From Gibbula magus (taxonomy: Eukaryota > Mollusca > Gastropoda > Trochida > Trochidae): a stretch of 64,000 nucleotides of DNA. Shown here piece after piece: positions 1 to 11,665 of the stretch. The position numbers and the translations under genes were made by a program. The stretch spans positions 29,997,457 to 30,061,456 of the forward strand of contig OW388290.1 in assembly GCA_936450465.1 (NCBI GenBank). Reading direction: 5' to 3'. Numbering within the stretch: the first letter of the stretch is position 1; every line of letters starts with the position of its first letter. Under the pieces are notes generated by a model that saw only the letters and a program-made list of their open reading frames with translations, searched no databases and was not told where the DNA came from.

Positions 1-47
1 ATTTTTGGAAATTTTTTGATATTTTCATCAACATCCGTGATGGCTCT
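1..47. mobile_element. Right end of a TTAA-flanked inverted-repeat element
   Basis: This is the terminal part of an element that begins before the window. Its last 18 bases are the complement of AGAGCCATCACGGATGTT and are followed by TTAA at 48-51. The same terminus bounds both ends of the complete copy at 50572-51411, and the inner bases (a run resembling ATATTTTCATCAAC) also match that copy. It is non-autonomous as far as can be seen. Confidence 0.75.
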
Positions 48-51
48 TTAA

Positions 52-172
52 GGAGATTCCAAAACGACGATTTCTTAAAACGTGTATCTCTCAGAAAAAT
101 GATTAGATTGAACAGGGTTCTGAAGACATGATGCAATGCTGTTTCAGTCGTATAGTTTTGTATTGGTATGAA
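52..172 (-). mobile_element. Fragment of the TA-flanked element family seen complete at 30205-30781
   Basis: Read in reverse, this stretch matches 30226-30398. Shared blocks include GGAGATTCCAAAACGAC, TTTCTTAAAAC, the GGTTCTGA-GACATGATG block and GCTGTTTCAGTCG. The TTAA element at 1-51 interrupts it exactly at a TTAA that is uninterrupted in the 30-kb copy. Confidence 0.6.
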
Positions 173-1374
173 CAGCTGGCATAAACGTAAAATCAGAATA
201 TTTGATATATATCAATAACTTAGAGGAGTGTCACAAGTCATTTACACAAATATATAAACACATGATAGGCATCCAAGATTTAAAACTGACATCAAGCTAT
301 AAATTAATAAACAAGCCGACAAGCGCAGTGAAGTGTGACAGAGTGATAAGCCAGGCTTTCGCGCGTTTGGCTGTGAGTCGTCGCCTCATTACTTAGTTGG
401 TTATTTAATTCCACTACAATTACATCATAGTAGGTCATTTGTAATGCGCAAAATTACATGTTTATATAATAATCATGCCTTTTTTATCTGCGGATTTGCA
501 AAGTTGGATATCTCAGCATATATATATGGCCATGGACGATATGAGTACTTTTGATTAAGGTGCTAAACAGCTTACTATATAACGCACGCGGATATCCAAA
601 TGCCGGGAGTGACGTCAAACTCGGCAGATACGCTTCAGTGACTTTAGAATTCGCCACATATAAGTATTTTATGGGGCTTTTGGGAAAGTTTTGGCCAAAT
701 TGAAATCCCTGTTTAACGAATCCACAGATCATTACACACTACCTTTAACATCAGTTATGTGTCAAAAGTTTCAAGCAGGATAGAAGCATATCATGGTTAG
801 GTCAATGTTAAAGTCACACTCACAGACGAATTCAAGTCATTGTCAATATTTCCACAAACGGGGCAGGTTCTCAATAAATAGGTGAAGGGTGTTTACAAAA
901 ACGTCCATTTTAAAATTTACAAATTTCGGTGGTAGGGAACGACAGATGCATTGACTTAATATGATACTTATCTGGCGGGAGTTGATGTAAATCGGATATT
1001 TTGTTTTAAGATCCTTCTCGTAAAGTATTTACTTTCTCAAGTTATTTCCATGTTCAGTATTCCTGTCTTTCTGCTTGTCTGTAAGTTCTTATTTGAAGAA
1101 AACATCACTGGACCAACATGAGATTTTTGTTTGTTTATCACTTTATTTCTTTTTGTAGGCACCACAAGTATATATAGAGTACATATTCAATATGGAGTAT
1201 TTGGTACAATTTGTCGAATTGACAAGACATATACAGTTTTTGATATACATTTCAGTTTCAGTATGACAAGAGCTGGAATAAAAAGGAATTTATGTGAAAA
1301 GGCTGTGGCATGAAGACCAGAAGGATATGAATTTTTCATATCTACAATCAGTATAGAGAAGCTGTTTACTGACA
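173..1374. other. Non-coding stretch, nothing recognised
   Basis: Open frames here reach only about 60-80 codons and lack splice-site context or any recognisable motif. No terminal repeats or tRNA-like boxes were seen. Confidence 0.5.
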
Positions 1375-2640
1375 TTATAGGTGTCTTGTAGAATTGATTT
1401 CAGACCATTTATGTGCGGTTTTTTTATTCTGGCATTTACAGGTATAAACATAATATTTAGTAACTATAAAAATCAAATTCAGTACATCATTTCTCTTTTC
1501 CTTGTAACCAAATATAATATGCTTTATATTTGGTTCTAAATTGATCCCGGTTGTTAAGCTAACCCATTCCACCAGTTGGTGCCACAGACATTTTACATGT
1601 ACATAGTCAAATAAGATATGTTTAATGGTTTCATTCGTACTGTTGCAACATGTACATAAAGGGGAAATTTGCAGTTTGTAAATAAAAGCACTTCTATTTG
1701 TTGTGAGTATTCTATGAATTATACTATATTGAAACCATCTTAATTTACAACTAACAGTGCTTCGAAATGGAGAAAGTTATATATTTTCCAATCGACTTTA
1801 CTTATATTTGAGCCGATATCAGTTTCCCATTTCTTTTCACTTTTGACTTCATTAACTACATCATCTTGTTTCAATAAATCGGTGTAAAATTCTTGACATC
1901 CTTTCACCGTCTTAAATAATATTTTCAAGTTATCAGGAATAAAAGGCATTATTTGCCGTTTGTCAATTGTCAAAGATTTTGTTTTAATATATTGTTTTAT
2001 GCAGTGAACCAAACCCGTATATTCCAAGAGGTTTGTTTTCACTTGATATATCTTGAAAAATTCAGAGTAATCTAAAAACGACCCATCTTCTTTTATTATG
2101 TCATTTATATATTTTACATTTGATGCAACATAGCGTTTGATCATTATAGGTTTTTGTCAATCAAAATATTGTCATTTGTCCAAATGTACTCGATTCGGGG
2201 ATCTTTAACAGTTCTTTTGCTTTGTAAGGTGGCCCATGCGTTAAAAACATCTTTCCAGAAAACGTTGGTCATATGTGGTGTAATAAAGTTTCTCAGATAG
2301 GTCGATCCCATCTCTATTGTGTCTAAATCAGTATTTGGTAGAAAAGCTGTTGCAATATTCTTCAACTTACTATTTTTAGTATACAGTCTTCGGATCCATG
2401 TTATTTTCTGGGAAAGTATTGATTCTGGTACCAAATGGGACCTTTAATCCGCCTTGTTTGTAGTCTTGTACAATTAAGTTTCGCTTTATTTTATCTGGTT
2501 TCCCTTTCCATACAAATAAATAGCATTTTTGTTGTAACTTATTTATCATATCAGTTTTTGGGTTGGGGATTGATGTAAACAGGTGATTTATAGTTGGTAA
2601 AAGAAGACTTTTCAAAACAGTTATTCTACCAATAGGTGTA
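1375..2640 (-). pseudogene. 5'-truncated LINE (L1/Tx1-like) ORF2 C-terminal remnant
   Basis: This is the 3' part of a non-LTR retrotransposon reverse-transcriptase ORF, read from about 2615 down to a stop at 1375. Three overlapping frames are needed (2615-2376, 2434-2144, 2144-1740, then the frame ending at 1375), so it carries several frameshifts and is dead. In order one sees the post-RT segment (a LLPTINHLFTSIPNP-like block, then WKGKPDKIKRN and a QDYKQGGLKVP motif), an ITWIRRL helix, a WKIYNF stretch, then RWFQYSIIHRIL. A Cys cluster (C-x-CC) and an ETIKHILF block follow, the usual C-terminal end of Tx1/L1-clade ORF2 proteins. The endonuclease and the RT catalytic FADD region are missing, as expected of an insertion truncated at its 5' end. 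Clade assignment rests on remembered motif order, not an alignment. Confidence 0.82.
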
Positions 2641-2880
2641 AGATCCCTACGAGACCAACATGAGATTTATACATGTACACAATCGTAGAAGCAAATGACT
2701 TGTTTCGGCGTTAGGACCAATCAATTAGCTGCCTAGGCAGTCATGAGTCTCCAGCTCTATTGAATCTAATATAAATATAAATATATATTGTTTTATAACA
2801 CATGATATCCACATTAAGGTGTCTAGGTTTCTGCAGTGCAAGTAAACTCTTATTCCCATACATCTGCTATAAAAACAGTT

Positions 2881-3204
2881 TTCATGTTCAATGGGGGGTG
2901 GGATAGCGCAGTGGTTAGCGCGTTCGGCTTCGGATCAAGAGGTCCGGGGTTCGAATCCCGCTAGGGAGTAGAGAACTGTTCTACACGCAGTAAGGTTTGG
3001 GTGCAATGCTACACTGAATTTCAGCGTAGTACCACCCATGGTTCGCTAGTTACAGCCGATGCTCGCAGGTTTCACCGCAATGCATAGCCACATGGCGTTG
3101 CGGGCTTTCTCCCTGCCATAATACTAGCAGCCGCGATATAAGTGAAATACTCTTGAAAGCGGCGTTAAACCCCAAATCACCTCACCTCACCTTCATGTTC
3201 AATG
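2881..3204 (+). mobile_element. tRNA-derived SINE with 13-bp target-site duplication
   Basis: The tRNA-like head has an A-box region (TAGCGCAGTGGTTAGCGCG) and a perfect B box (GGTTCGAATCC at 2948-2958). The body carries the family blocks CAGTAAGGTTTGGGTGCAATG and GGCGTTAAACCCC and the tail is a CTCACC repeat. The 13-bp direct repeat TTCATGTTCAATG flanks it at 2881-2893 and 3192-3204, so the inserted element is 2894-3191. About 25 bases between the head and the body (the GGGGCACGGC...CTGCA part of other copies) are deleted. Confidence 0.92.
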
Positions 3205-3589
3205 CAACCTTAACTATACACATAAAGAAATATCATGTTAACTCTTTCGCTAGGCGCTGTAAACTGCAAACTGTTCGTTGAATATATACACAAGTAATTC
3301 TAAGATAATTCATTACAAATGTCCTGCTGTCCAGATTAGATACAAGGGCGAACAGGAATGAAAACGAGTGTCTTGACATATACAATGAGAAACAATATAA
3401 CGATTTGAAAGGTCAATATGACTTGTTTTGCAATTAACAAAAACAAATAGTCAAATAAGTAAGGATTTTGGCACAAATATTAAATGCTTCTGAAGATGAT
3501 GGAACTAACATTTAGGTGACCTATTACGTTCACACTGTGAGATTTAAAAATTGATAGGACAATGGCGAATTCAATCAAAACGTTGTGTG
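3205..3589. other. Non-coding spacer
   Basis: AT-rich sequence between the SINE and the next inverted-repeat element. No open frame, tRNA box or repeat relationship was found. Confidence 0.5.
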
Positions 3590-3693
3590 TACTGTATTTC
3601 CTCTAATACAACCCCAGGGTTCTATTTCATTTCAGCACTCCCTTACCCCCGGGTTGTATTGAAGGCCCGAGTTGTATTAGAAGAAATACGGTA
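3590..3693. mobile_element. Short TA-flanked inverted-repeat element (MITE)
   Basis: The ends are inverted copies of (C)CGTATTTCCTCTAATACAA, each bordered by TA. The interior repeats a GGGTT(G/C)TATT(A/G)GAG-like motif in both orientations. The same termini bound the larger element at 43008-43439. With TA at both borders it fits a TA-target transposase such as Tc1/mariner, but the superfamily cannot be assigned from the termini alone. Confidence 0.75.
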
Positions 3694-4010
3694 TGCGTTC
3701 TACCTCTAAGAAAGTATTCCAAACGTAACTGTCAGCTGTATAGCATCAGATCGCTGTTTTTGCGTTAAGGGGCAAATAGAATAGGCCACCAGTACTACTG
3801 CCAGTATCACGTCTTCCCAAGGCATATCTGCATACGAATGTCGCATACATCGCCAAACACAACGTGGTGTGGTTATCAGGTCAATATCAGAGGTAGTTTT
3901 TTTTAGATAACCACCATGGTCGGTGATGAGATATTCAACCTACGGTAAACAGATGGACTTGTAAAATTTGGGAAATTTTGTCAAATGAGAAATGAAAATT
4001 TTGTAAGTAG

Positions 4011-4083
4011 CGAAAGTGGGATTCCAACCCTGGACCTCTATATCGTTAGAGCAGCGCCTTTACCAATGTAGCTACCGAGGATC
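4011..4083 (-). mobile_element. tRNA-like sequence, probable SINE head (second family)
   Basis: On the minus strand the order is CTCGGTAGC..TTGGTAAAG (A-box-like), then TCTAACGATATAGAG, then GGTTGGAATCC, a B box with one change from GGTTCGAATCC. It shares its CTCGGTAGC start with the copy at 20903-20981. The acceptor stem does not close properly, so a working tRNA gene is unlikely. Confidence 0.5.
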
Positions 4084-4220
4084 CATACAGATGAGTGTTC
4101 ATTCTTTTGTGTCTTGGCTGTATTTATATATTTTCTAGTATTATATATACATAGTTATATATGGGTACCAATTTATGTCTACTTTGTGTATGGAATGAAT
4201 GATAACCATGTGGTGTATGT

Positions 4221-4318
4221 GAAATAATGACCTCGACCTCGTGAATATCTGTGATAACCATCTCGCGTACCGCTCGATGGTTATCACAGATATTCACTCG
4301 GTCAGCGGTCATTATTTC
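4221..4318. mobile_element. Long perfect hairpin element
   Basis: Arms of 22 bases at 4241-4262 and 4276-4297 (core GTGAATATCTGTGATAACC and its complement) are separated by a short loop. A second outer pair (GAAATAATGACC at 4221-4232, and its complement at 4307-4318) extends the fold. It is a foldback/MITE-like palindrome. The small open frames here are read through the hairpin. Confidence 0.7.
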
Positions 4319-5364
4319 AACCTTACCATATTTCTAGGAAATACCTGTGTATCGACCTTCTACTTGAACCCCTTGTGGCAAACGTTTTTCCTTAAGCTAA
4401 GGCTCCGACTTAATTTGTTTATCCTTAGAGATATACAGCTTTATTAAGACAGATCCTGCCAGTTTATATAATTCATTCGAGCGATTCATCTGTAAGTCGG
4501 GATTCAATTCAATATGATCAATTTCGACTATATATATGGGTCTATGGCCATGTCCATAAAACTGTCGAACTGTTAGTAGTTTAAGTAAAAGATTATTTTG
4601 ATTCCAGAACAACACATCTCCTTCAATAGATACAGAGTTTACATGAAAGCCAGTCTACGTTAACCGTTATTTTCAATACTTTTTTTGATGAACTCTTCCC
4701 AATGTATTTCGGTGTCAACTGGTCACGAAACCAGGAAGTAGTAATGCTATCTATAAGCAATACCTATCAAAATCGAGAAACACTCAATACCTCCCTTCAG
4801 CACTACCAGTTATTCCCAAGTGTTTTTATCCGGTTTAAAATAAGAACCTTGGGTGGCTATATAAAGTAAATGTTGTTATTCGATATATGATTCGAGTATG
4901 TGCAGGTTCTGGAGAGAAAGCAGTTTGATCCCACTCATCACCTCCATGAAATCGGTGTGTTTTATTGCTGTAATGTCAGTGTGAAATCTCTGTAATTGGA
5001 CAATACCTTGTTAATAGCTTCACATAATCGTTAAGTGTAATTAATTAGCAGAAGCGTTTCGTTTTGAAATGTCACTTTCATTGTGTTGGGTCCCAAGTGA
5101 TTGATATATTAATTTACACAAACTCATTCATTCATTTGAAATTATATGCTGGTTTTCACTTCTTAACCAGTATAAGGGATGTAAAATAATTCAATTTAGC
5201 TGACAGTCCAACAATGAAGGAAAATCTTGCCCTTTTGTGCTACGTGCTGGTAATAACAACACTTTTAGGTTATCCAAGTACTCTACATTATATATATATA
5301 TATATATGGTAAATTTATATAGAAAACAAAACAATGGTGAGGAAACTCATTCAGGGAGATTAAC
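4319..5364. other. Non-coding stretch
   Basis: A 72-codon minus-strand frame at 4397-4615 has no recognisable motif or splice context. A short TA dinucleotide run is present at about 5287-5308. Confidence 0.5.
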
Positions 5365-5470
5365 ATGCATGAGAATGGTATACAATGGGGATTTGTAATA
5401 CAAACATGAGGGGGTGAAGAATGATAATGTATACAATGAGGATTTGCAATACAACATGAGGGGGAGTAAG
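5365..5470. repeat. Two tandem copies of a ~54-bp repeat related to 28728-28775
   Basis: Two adjacent units (5365-5419 and 5420-5470) each contain a TGTATACAATG..GGATTTG block and an ACAACATGAGGGGG-type block. A diverged inverted match (ATGAGAATGGTATACAATG and CAAACATGAGGGGG) lies at 28728-28775 next to the candidate ribozyme, so both probably come from one interspersed family. Confidence 0.55.
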
Positions 5471-5971
5471 TAGATAAACAATGGCCTGTTGGCTGTAGGT
5501 TTGATGTGGGTGGCTTTGAAGTTTGAGATTCCTAATCAAGACTTGAAGTCATGTTTTTAAAAGTACGTATACGTTGTCCATGTTAGGATGTCTGACCATC
5601 CTAATGTATTCTAGCATGCCAGCAATATTAGGATGCTTTCCAAGAGTTAACTTTATGTTAAGTTAAACTTTATATAAGTATTTGAAACTTAAGTATAAGA
5701 TCATCGTGGGTTTAAACAGACATCAAATTCCTTATCAGGTAAATTTATATCTTAACTTTTTCCAGCTTTTGTTTCCACAAAAGGCGTCATCTTGCATTTT
5801 GTTGAATGTTAAACACCCTGTGCAATAGAAAGGTTATAGCAATCTAATGGGATCAGACTAGGAGGAACATTCAAGATTAGACACACCTACTATTACAGTG
5901 TCGGCTTCTCATGGAGACATTTGATATCCATGTGGGAATTTTCAAACAACATACATTTTACATTGGAGAAA
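5471..5971. other. Non-coding stretch
   Basis: Contains the near-palindrome AACTTTATGTTAAGTTAAACTT around 5650-5672 (too short to call an element). Nothing else was seen. Confidence 0.5.
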
Positions 5972-6241
5972 CTTTGCCAAATAAGGTGAGGTGAGTTGAG
6001 GTTTAATGCCGCTTTCAAGATTATTTCACTTATATCGCGGCTGCTAGTATTATGGCAGGGAGATAGCCCGCAACGCCATGTGGCTATGCATTGCGGTGAA
6101 ACCTGCGAGCATCGGCTGGAACTAGCGAACCATGGGTGGTACTACGTGTAGCATTGCACCCAAACCTTACTGCGTGTAGAACAGTTTCTACTGCAGCAGA
6201 GTTGCCGTGCCCCGGGCGGGTTCTGAAGCTTTGCCAAATAA
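5972..6241 (-). mobile_element. 5'-truncated SINE with 13-bp target-site duplication
   Basis: An inverted copy of the SINE at 2894: a GGTGAGGTGAG tail first, then the body in reverse, ending just inside the tRNA head near GCCGTGCCCC. The A and B boxes are therefore missing. CTTTGCCAAATAA flanks it directly at 5972-5984 and 6229-6241, so the inserted element is 5985-6228. Confidence 0.88.
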
Positions 6242-7654
6242 AGAATTATTGACAGCGATATCAGATTTTGATATAACTTACATGTATCGATATGAAAAAT
6301 AAACATTCTATCATAATATATCAGACAATATAATTTGAAACTGAGTTTGACTATTGTAATGATAATTTATTATTCATTAAGGTTTATTACATGTAGTATT
6401 GCATATTATTAAATTTAAAAAAAAAATTTAGAATGAAAGTTTTTAAGAGAAAACGTTTAGATAAAATTGATTCACCAAATTGTCTTAGAGTAATAAATAT
6501 ATTTAAGTTTAGGACGCTTTGTCAGCTAGGATTGAATCTTTCAATTGGATCATCTACACAATAAACATTCTTCGGATAAACATATACAATTTAATGAGTA
6601 TACTTCAATCAAAATATACACATGGTAGTATATATACCATCGGTTGAAGTCAACCGATGTTAAACAATAAATCACTCTCTCACTCAACTAACAATGATGT
6701 GGCTACTATTTCGGCTGATTCATACACGTATCGCATGAAGCCCTGTATTGCCGTCAAGTAATGCTGAGTGACGTAGAGATATCGGTGTCATTTGATGTTT
6801 AAAAATCTATTGAATGCAACAGAATGTAGCTATTACATGATGTTTTTGTTTCTTTGTATGGAAAAGTGAAGGAATGTAAACGATAAAAAGTCTAATCAAT
6901 TCTAACTTTTGGAGAATTTCAAGGATTGGAAAGACTGACATTTAATATTCACAAAATGTCAAACATTAAGAGTTGGTCTCTTAAATAATGAGAAAATCCT
7001 GCAAACCTTAAAGCCCTTAAACTTTCAAATCAATTTATTTATATTTGATCGTCGTTACAGTCTTAAACTTGACATCTTGCCAATATTAAAAGGCATTAAT
7101 TATCAAACAAAGTTATTAATTTCTGTGTTTGTGTGATTAACTAGTTTTGGATCAGAGAGTTAAATGCATCACAGTATAAAATGAGCAATAACAGATTAAA
7201 ATGTCGAAATAGTTTACTGTTATGTTCATCTACAATAAGTCGTTCCTACTGTCCCCAGAATCCGTTATCGGCATTAAACATTACGTTAAGTTAGAGATGT
7301 CATTATGATTGTTGATATTTGAATAATTGGAAAAATCGTGTTTTTTTCCCTAGCAATAGGACAATAGGAAACAATAGGTTTCGAGTGCTGGTGAGTCGTA
7401 TATAAATACAATTACGTTTCAAAGGTAAATATTTACATATATGCATATGGAATCTAATAATTTAAGTGAACAATGACAACACATTACGTTAACTGGCTCA
7501 AAAGAACACTACCACCAACAAATTAGGTCATAGAAATCATTGTGTCTGATGAACAATAATGTATATGAATAGTTTATGAATACATTAAGACAGCATCAGA
7601 TGAATCGAAAATGACAAAGATTGTTTAAAACGTTCCAATGATGCTATTCTTGTA
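6242..7654. other. AT-rich non-coding stretch
   Basis: No frame long enough to consider, no terminal repeats and no SINE boxes. Several short A/T runs, such as that near 6417-6430, are the only low-complexity signal. Confidence 0.5.
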
Positions 7655-7855
7655 ATAGGTGGAGGTTTCACGCCGCTTGTATGAGTATTTACTTATATTA
7701 CAGTAACTACAAAGAGAAAGTTCAAAACATCACGCCGTCGCGGCAATATGTTGTGGTGAAACTCGTGAACAACGGCTGAAACTAGCTGAAATCAACCCCA
7801 AGCCGAATGCGCGAACCACTGCGTTATCCCTGGTGCTGGCAACCGCTTAAAAGCT
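7655..7855 (-). mobile_element. Old, degenerate SINE copy
   Basis: Read in reverse, the order is a head relic (GATAACGCAGTGGTTCGCGC then TTCGGCTTGGGGTTGA), a CTAGTTTCAGCCGTTG block, then GGTTTCACCACAA-like body sequence. Most of the B box and the left part of the body are lost or rearranged, so this looks much older than the other copies. Confidence 0.55.
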
Positions 7856-8416
7856 AAATGTCCTACCGAGAGACAGCCAAACTGATCGCTGCCTTCAAAT
7901 GTTAGTGTGTTGTCGACACCAAATACGGTTTCCTGTCACCCCAACATCAGCTGACAGTAGCGGCATGAATTACAGAATAATCATGCTTTGCACGTGCAAA
8001 CTCCGCAACTTCAGCGTGTTCCAGTCGATAACTGATTATGACGTTACTGGTAATTTTCAGTTTCACTTGTAAAAACACAAATGATTGGGAACAATTATTA
8101 TTTTGGCTAAATGTCGATAATTGACATTAGATCTGCATTATGCTGTAAAATAAAATAATACTTGTTGCATGTAAACATGTTTTGTAATTCGGTTACGGTT
8201 CAATGGAATTGAAAGCAAAGTAATTTGTTCTGTGCACATCACGTATCAAATACAATTATTCTCAAGCCTAAACACTTTAATAATTGAATGCCAGTTGTGC
8301 AATTGCAATGGGAAATGAACGACACCACAGAATCACAGGAACTCATTTGCTTTCATGTGACACGAATGATGGCATTATTGATAAAAATGTGTCCCGCCCC
8401 CAAATACCACTGTTTT
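7856..8416. other. Non-coding stretch
   Basis: Apparent open frames starting at 8284-8288 continue into the SINE and owe their length to it. No independent coding signal is seen. Confidence 0.5.
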
Positions 8417-8768
8417 GGGGGCGGGATAGCGCAGTGGTTAGCGCGTTCGGCTTCGGATCAAGAGAGGGGAGGGTTAGCGCGTTCGGCTTCGGATCAAAAG
8501 GTCCGTGGTTCGAATCCCGCCAGGGGCACGGCAACCTGTGTCTGCAGTAGAGAACTGTTCTACACGCAGTAAGGTTTGGGTGCAATGCTACACTGAATTT
8601 CAGTGCAGTACCACCCATGGTTCGCTAGTTCCAGCCGTTGCTCGCAGGTTTCACCGCAATGCATAGCCACATGGCGTTGCGACCTATGCCCTGCCATAAT
8701 ACAGCCGCGATATAAGTGAAATTATCTTGAGAGCGGTGCTAAACCCCACCTCACCTAACCTCACCTCA
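8417..8768 (+). mobile_element. SINE copy with a 36-bp internal duplication in its tRNA head
   Basis: Full head and body of the window's main SINE family. The segment around GCGCGTTCGGCTTCGGATCA occurs twice, at 8441-8460 and 8477-8496, so the A-box-to-B-box spacing is enlarged by 36 bases. B box GGTTCGAATCC is intact at about 8507-8517. The tail is CTCACCTAACCTCACCTC. No convincing target-site duplication was seen. Overlapping frames that repeat AFGFGS-type peptides are translations of this head, not genes. Confidence 0.88.
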
Positions 8769-9289
8769 TTATCACTAAACTATAGCTATCGCCTAGCATT
8801 GATGGACAGTCGGATAGAAAATCGACGATAGACTGTAATAAACATTTTGTTCACAACAAATATTTACAAGAGCAAACATACCTAGTTATTTATCAAACTT
8901 TCAAAAAATGGTTTTGAATTGAATCTACGATCAAGATGTAGAAGATTGTAGGAACATGTTATTGAGTTGATTTTGAGTTAGTTTACCATAGATTGATGTG
9001 ATATGTGATGCCGGTATTTGTCTGACAGAATCTAACAGTTATACCATGCATCGCCTGAGTGTGCCTACCTATGTTATTTCAGATGGTTCTTTGATAATAA
9101 TCAATACATAGTTACAAATTCGGTTCAGTTGCTCAGCTGTCCATTTTCTGCTAGATATCAATAGTCTGCAATGTGTTCAAATATTTCTGGACTGTATAGT
9201 CGACATAACATACATGTACTGACCACAACCGGTACATGGTCACATAAACAACCCCGCCATATCGGTCTTCATTCAAACACACAATCCTC
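8769..9289. other. Non-coding stretch
   Basis: No coding or repeat signal recognised between the SINE and the tandem-repeat relic. Confidence 0.5.
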
Positions 9290-9620
9290 TCCTAAAAAGT
9301 CCTTGATCTAAGAACTCTAGGAAATAAATCTACACTTCCCATTTTCGAACTCCATTGAGCTTTTGATACCCTCAAGCCACACATCACATTTGGTAATCCT
9401 ATCTTAAACGGTTTCTGGCAACAGCTATCCCTTTGGAGATACCATTAACAGAGTAAAAATCGAAAAAAAAAAGAATCGCACGTTTCTAATTGTTGAACTC
9501 CATGAAGATTTTCTTACCCTCAAAAAACTAAAAAGCATTGTTATTCTGTCTCGAACGGTTTCTGGTAAAATTGTTCCCTTTATTTCGGACGGACGAAATG
9601 GATCTCAAACATATGCCGAA
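9290..9620 (+). repeat. Degenerate pearl-like tandem-repeat element
   Basis: About two ~170-bp units related to those at 49600-50398. Shared blocks are TTTTCGAACTCCAT, ACCCTCAAGCCACACATCACA, GGTAATCCTATCTTAAACGG and TTTCTGG..A..CTATCCCTTT. It ends in CGGACGGACG, the short ACGG run typical of this repeat class. Confidence 0.65.
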
Positions 9621-9647
9621 AGTCACATACATTATTTTTGTGTTTAA

Positions 9648-9798
9648 AGGCGCTGTAGCACGTTCTTTGCATATTATGTTTTCTCACATAAGCAATTCAA
9701 GGTTTATGTATATGTTTATACAATGGCTAAATAATCATCCTATTTATATTTTTTGTGAGAGCACTTTATTTCAATAAGAAAACCGTGCTACAGTGCCT
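9648..9798. mobile_element. 151-bp TTAA-flanked MITE
   Basis: The termini AGGCGCTGTAGCACG (left) and the complement of AGGCACTGTAGCACGG (right) are inverted repeats, and TTAA stands directly outside both (9644-9647 and 9799-9802). The 79-codon frame overlapping it is an artefact of the element. Confidence 0.78.
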
Positions 9799-9802
9799 TT
9801 AA

Positions 9803-11564
9803 ACCGTCGTCTGTGCCATGGTTTAATAGTGAGTTTTCAACTACCTTTTTTTTATTTTAACTTAATGGCCTGAAGAATTATTTATGTACAATAGTGTCAA
9901 TTGTTACCATTGTCTGTCAACGCATACTATTGTAACAGAGCTAAGTTAGAAGGGCTAATACGGCAATCTAGTATAACGTTATTAATTAAGTATTAAGGTA
10001 TTTCATATTGGCAAGAGACAAAATCGAAAAAAACTCAATTAATGACAATTTTATTCATGCACCTCGTTATAAAGGATTCAGCCATTGAGCGAGAAACATG
10101 ACCCAATTGTATCGAAGGTTGCGCGGGTAGAAATGACTTGAGAAACAAACCTATTTTGTAAAGAATAGACACTGCTAGATAATAAGAAATCTAATATATA
10201 TATATAATATAATAATATCTATCAATTAATCTATATCATTATTTATTTTAGAAGAAGAGTTCAAATGAGTAAAATATTTTACTAATTGTGTGTGTGCGCA
10301 TGCTCGTGATTTTGACCGATTTTGTCTCGTATTGGTTCTGTTTTCCTCTAGTGGCCCACTTTCCGGTATTGGTCAAGTTGTCGAATCATATGGTCTGGAC
10401 AGGAAACACTGTAAGTGCCAGAGGATTGGCAGTTATTAATAATGATTACCACTGGGTCGACGCCAATCCATATATTTTTAAATATTGAGCAATCATCTCA
10501 TATAACCACCCGTCTCTGTGAGCTCCAGACACTGCTATTGCTGAACGAGGAACACTCAAGTAGTCAGTAAGAGTAATCAATGATGTTTCTTGTTCGTGAA
10601 ATCAAGCAACGGCTAGTGATGCAGCTTGTACATCGCCTCAACCACTACTACAATTGTGATGCTAGATGCAAGAATGTTATGCATTGCAATATGTTATTTA
10701 TGGTGTTGGAGTTACTAAAGCAGGTTTGACATTAATGATGTTGCAGTTTGAAATTTGGTTTGGAAATAACCTTTATAGCGCTATTGTATCCTTTAGGGAT
10801 CCCAAGGTCCAAATAATTTTTGAAAGATTGTCATTTCTCTAATTTATGGAGCACGACTAAACAACTATATAACTTGAAAACTTAAATATGGATGTTGCCT
10901 ACCTGTATGATACTGTTGTGCCGTTCATTGGTTTAAAATCCACGCATCAAATAATTTTTAAAAATATTTTCATTAAAAACGATCATTGTTATTCATTGAC
11001 ATGATTGACTAGATTATATTTTCCAATTTATTTATACTGTATGAAGGCAATCAAACTACAGGCGCGGGTATGTGAGATGCGCTCACTTTTGCCGTGTTTG
11101 ATAATCTTGACATGGGAACTAAATGGCTGCAGTAACAACTATTGGCACTTAATTAAATTCTTAAAAAGTAATGCTAACAAAGGTCACTATTTTACTGGGA
11201 AGTTTGACTTTAGAGGGTTTCACGTTTACTTCTTTTCTGTTTAACTAATGTCAGTGTCAACTGTCCTTTGCTGATTAAATTGGTTCTACTAATGACTGGA
11301 TAGTCGGGTTACTGAGCCGTCTGAAAATATATACATTACTGTGCATCGAACACACAATAATTAATAACTGACTGTTGTTAGACTGGGGAACTATGTTTCC
11401 ATTTTTCTACCTGGAAACATTGTCATAACACGAAGCAATAATGTTGAAGAAGATACTCAACGGATTAGAAATACGATGTCATTTAGATAGTGAACAAATA
11501 TAAAATAGTTAATGCTTAACATTGTTATAGCTAAACTATCGATTGTTGGACCTCGATTTTTGTC
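9803..11564. other. Non-coding stretch
   Basis: Frames at 10288-10488 (66 codons) and 11005-11244 (79 codons) lack splice context and resemble no family I know. An alternating TA/AT run lies at about 10192-10215. Confidence 0.5.
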
Positions 11565-11665
11565 GAGGCCAAGTAGTCGTGTGGTAAGCTGATGGTACGG
11601 TCAGTGCTGGCTATAGTTGCGTTACTCTGAGGGTGCGGGTTCGAATCCCGCAAGGGACTCGGCCC
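11565..11665 (+). mobile_element. tRNA-like sequence, probable SINE head (third type)
   Basis: It has TAGTCGTGTGG at 11574-11584 (fits the loose A-box pattern) and a perfect B box GGTTCGAATCC at 11638-11648. A GAGGCC start can pair with GGCC near the end. The spacing between boxes is long, as in Leu/Ser-type tRNAs with a long variable arm, but no clean anticodon stem could be drawn. A tRNA-derived repeat is preferred over a functional gene. Confidence 0.5.

Noticed and set aside
8284..8618. Three overlapping frames of 88-94 codons on both strands
   Set aside because: Their length comes from the SINE head and its internal duplication.
11565..11665. Possible functional tRNA gene
   Set aside because: B box is perfect but no closed anticodon stem or clear acceptor stem could be drawn; read as a SINE head.
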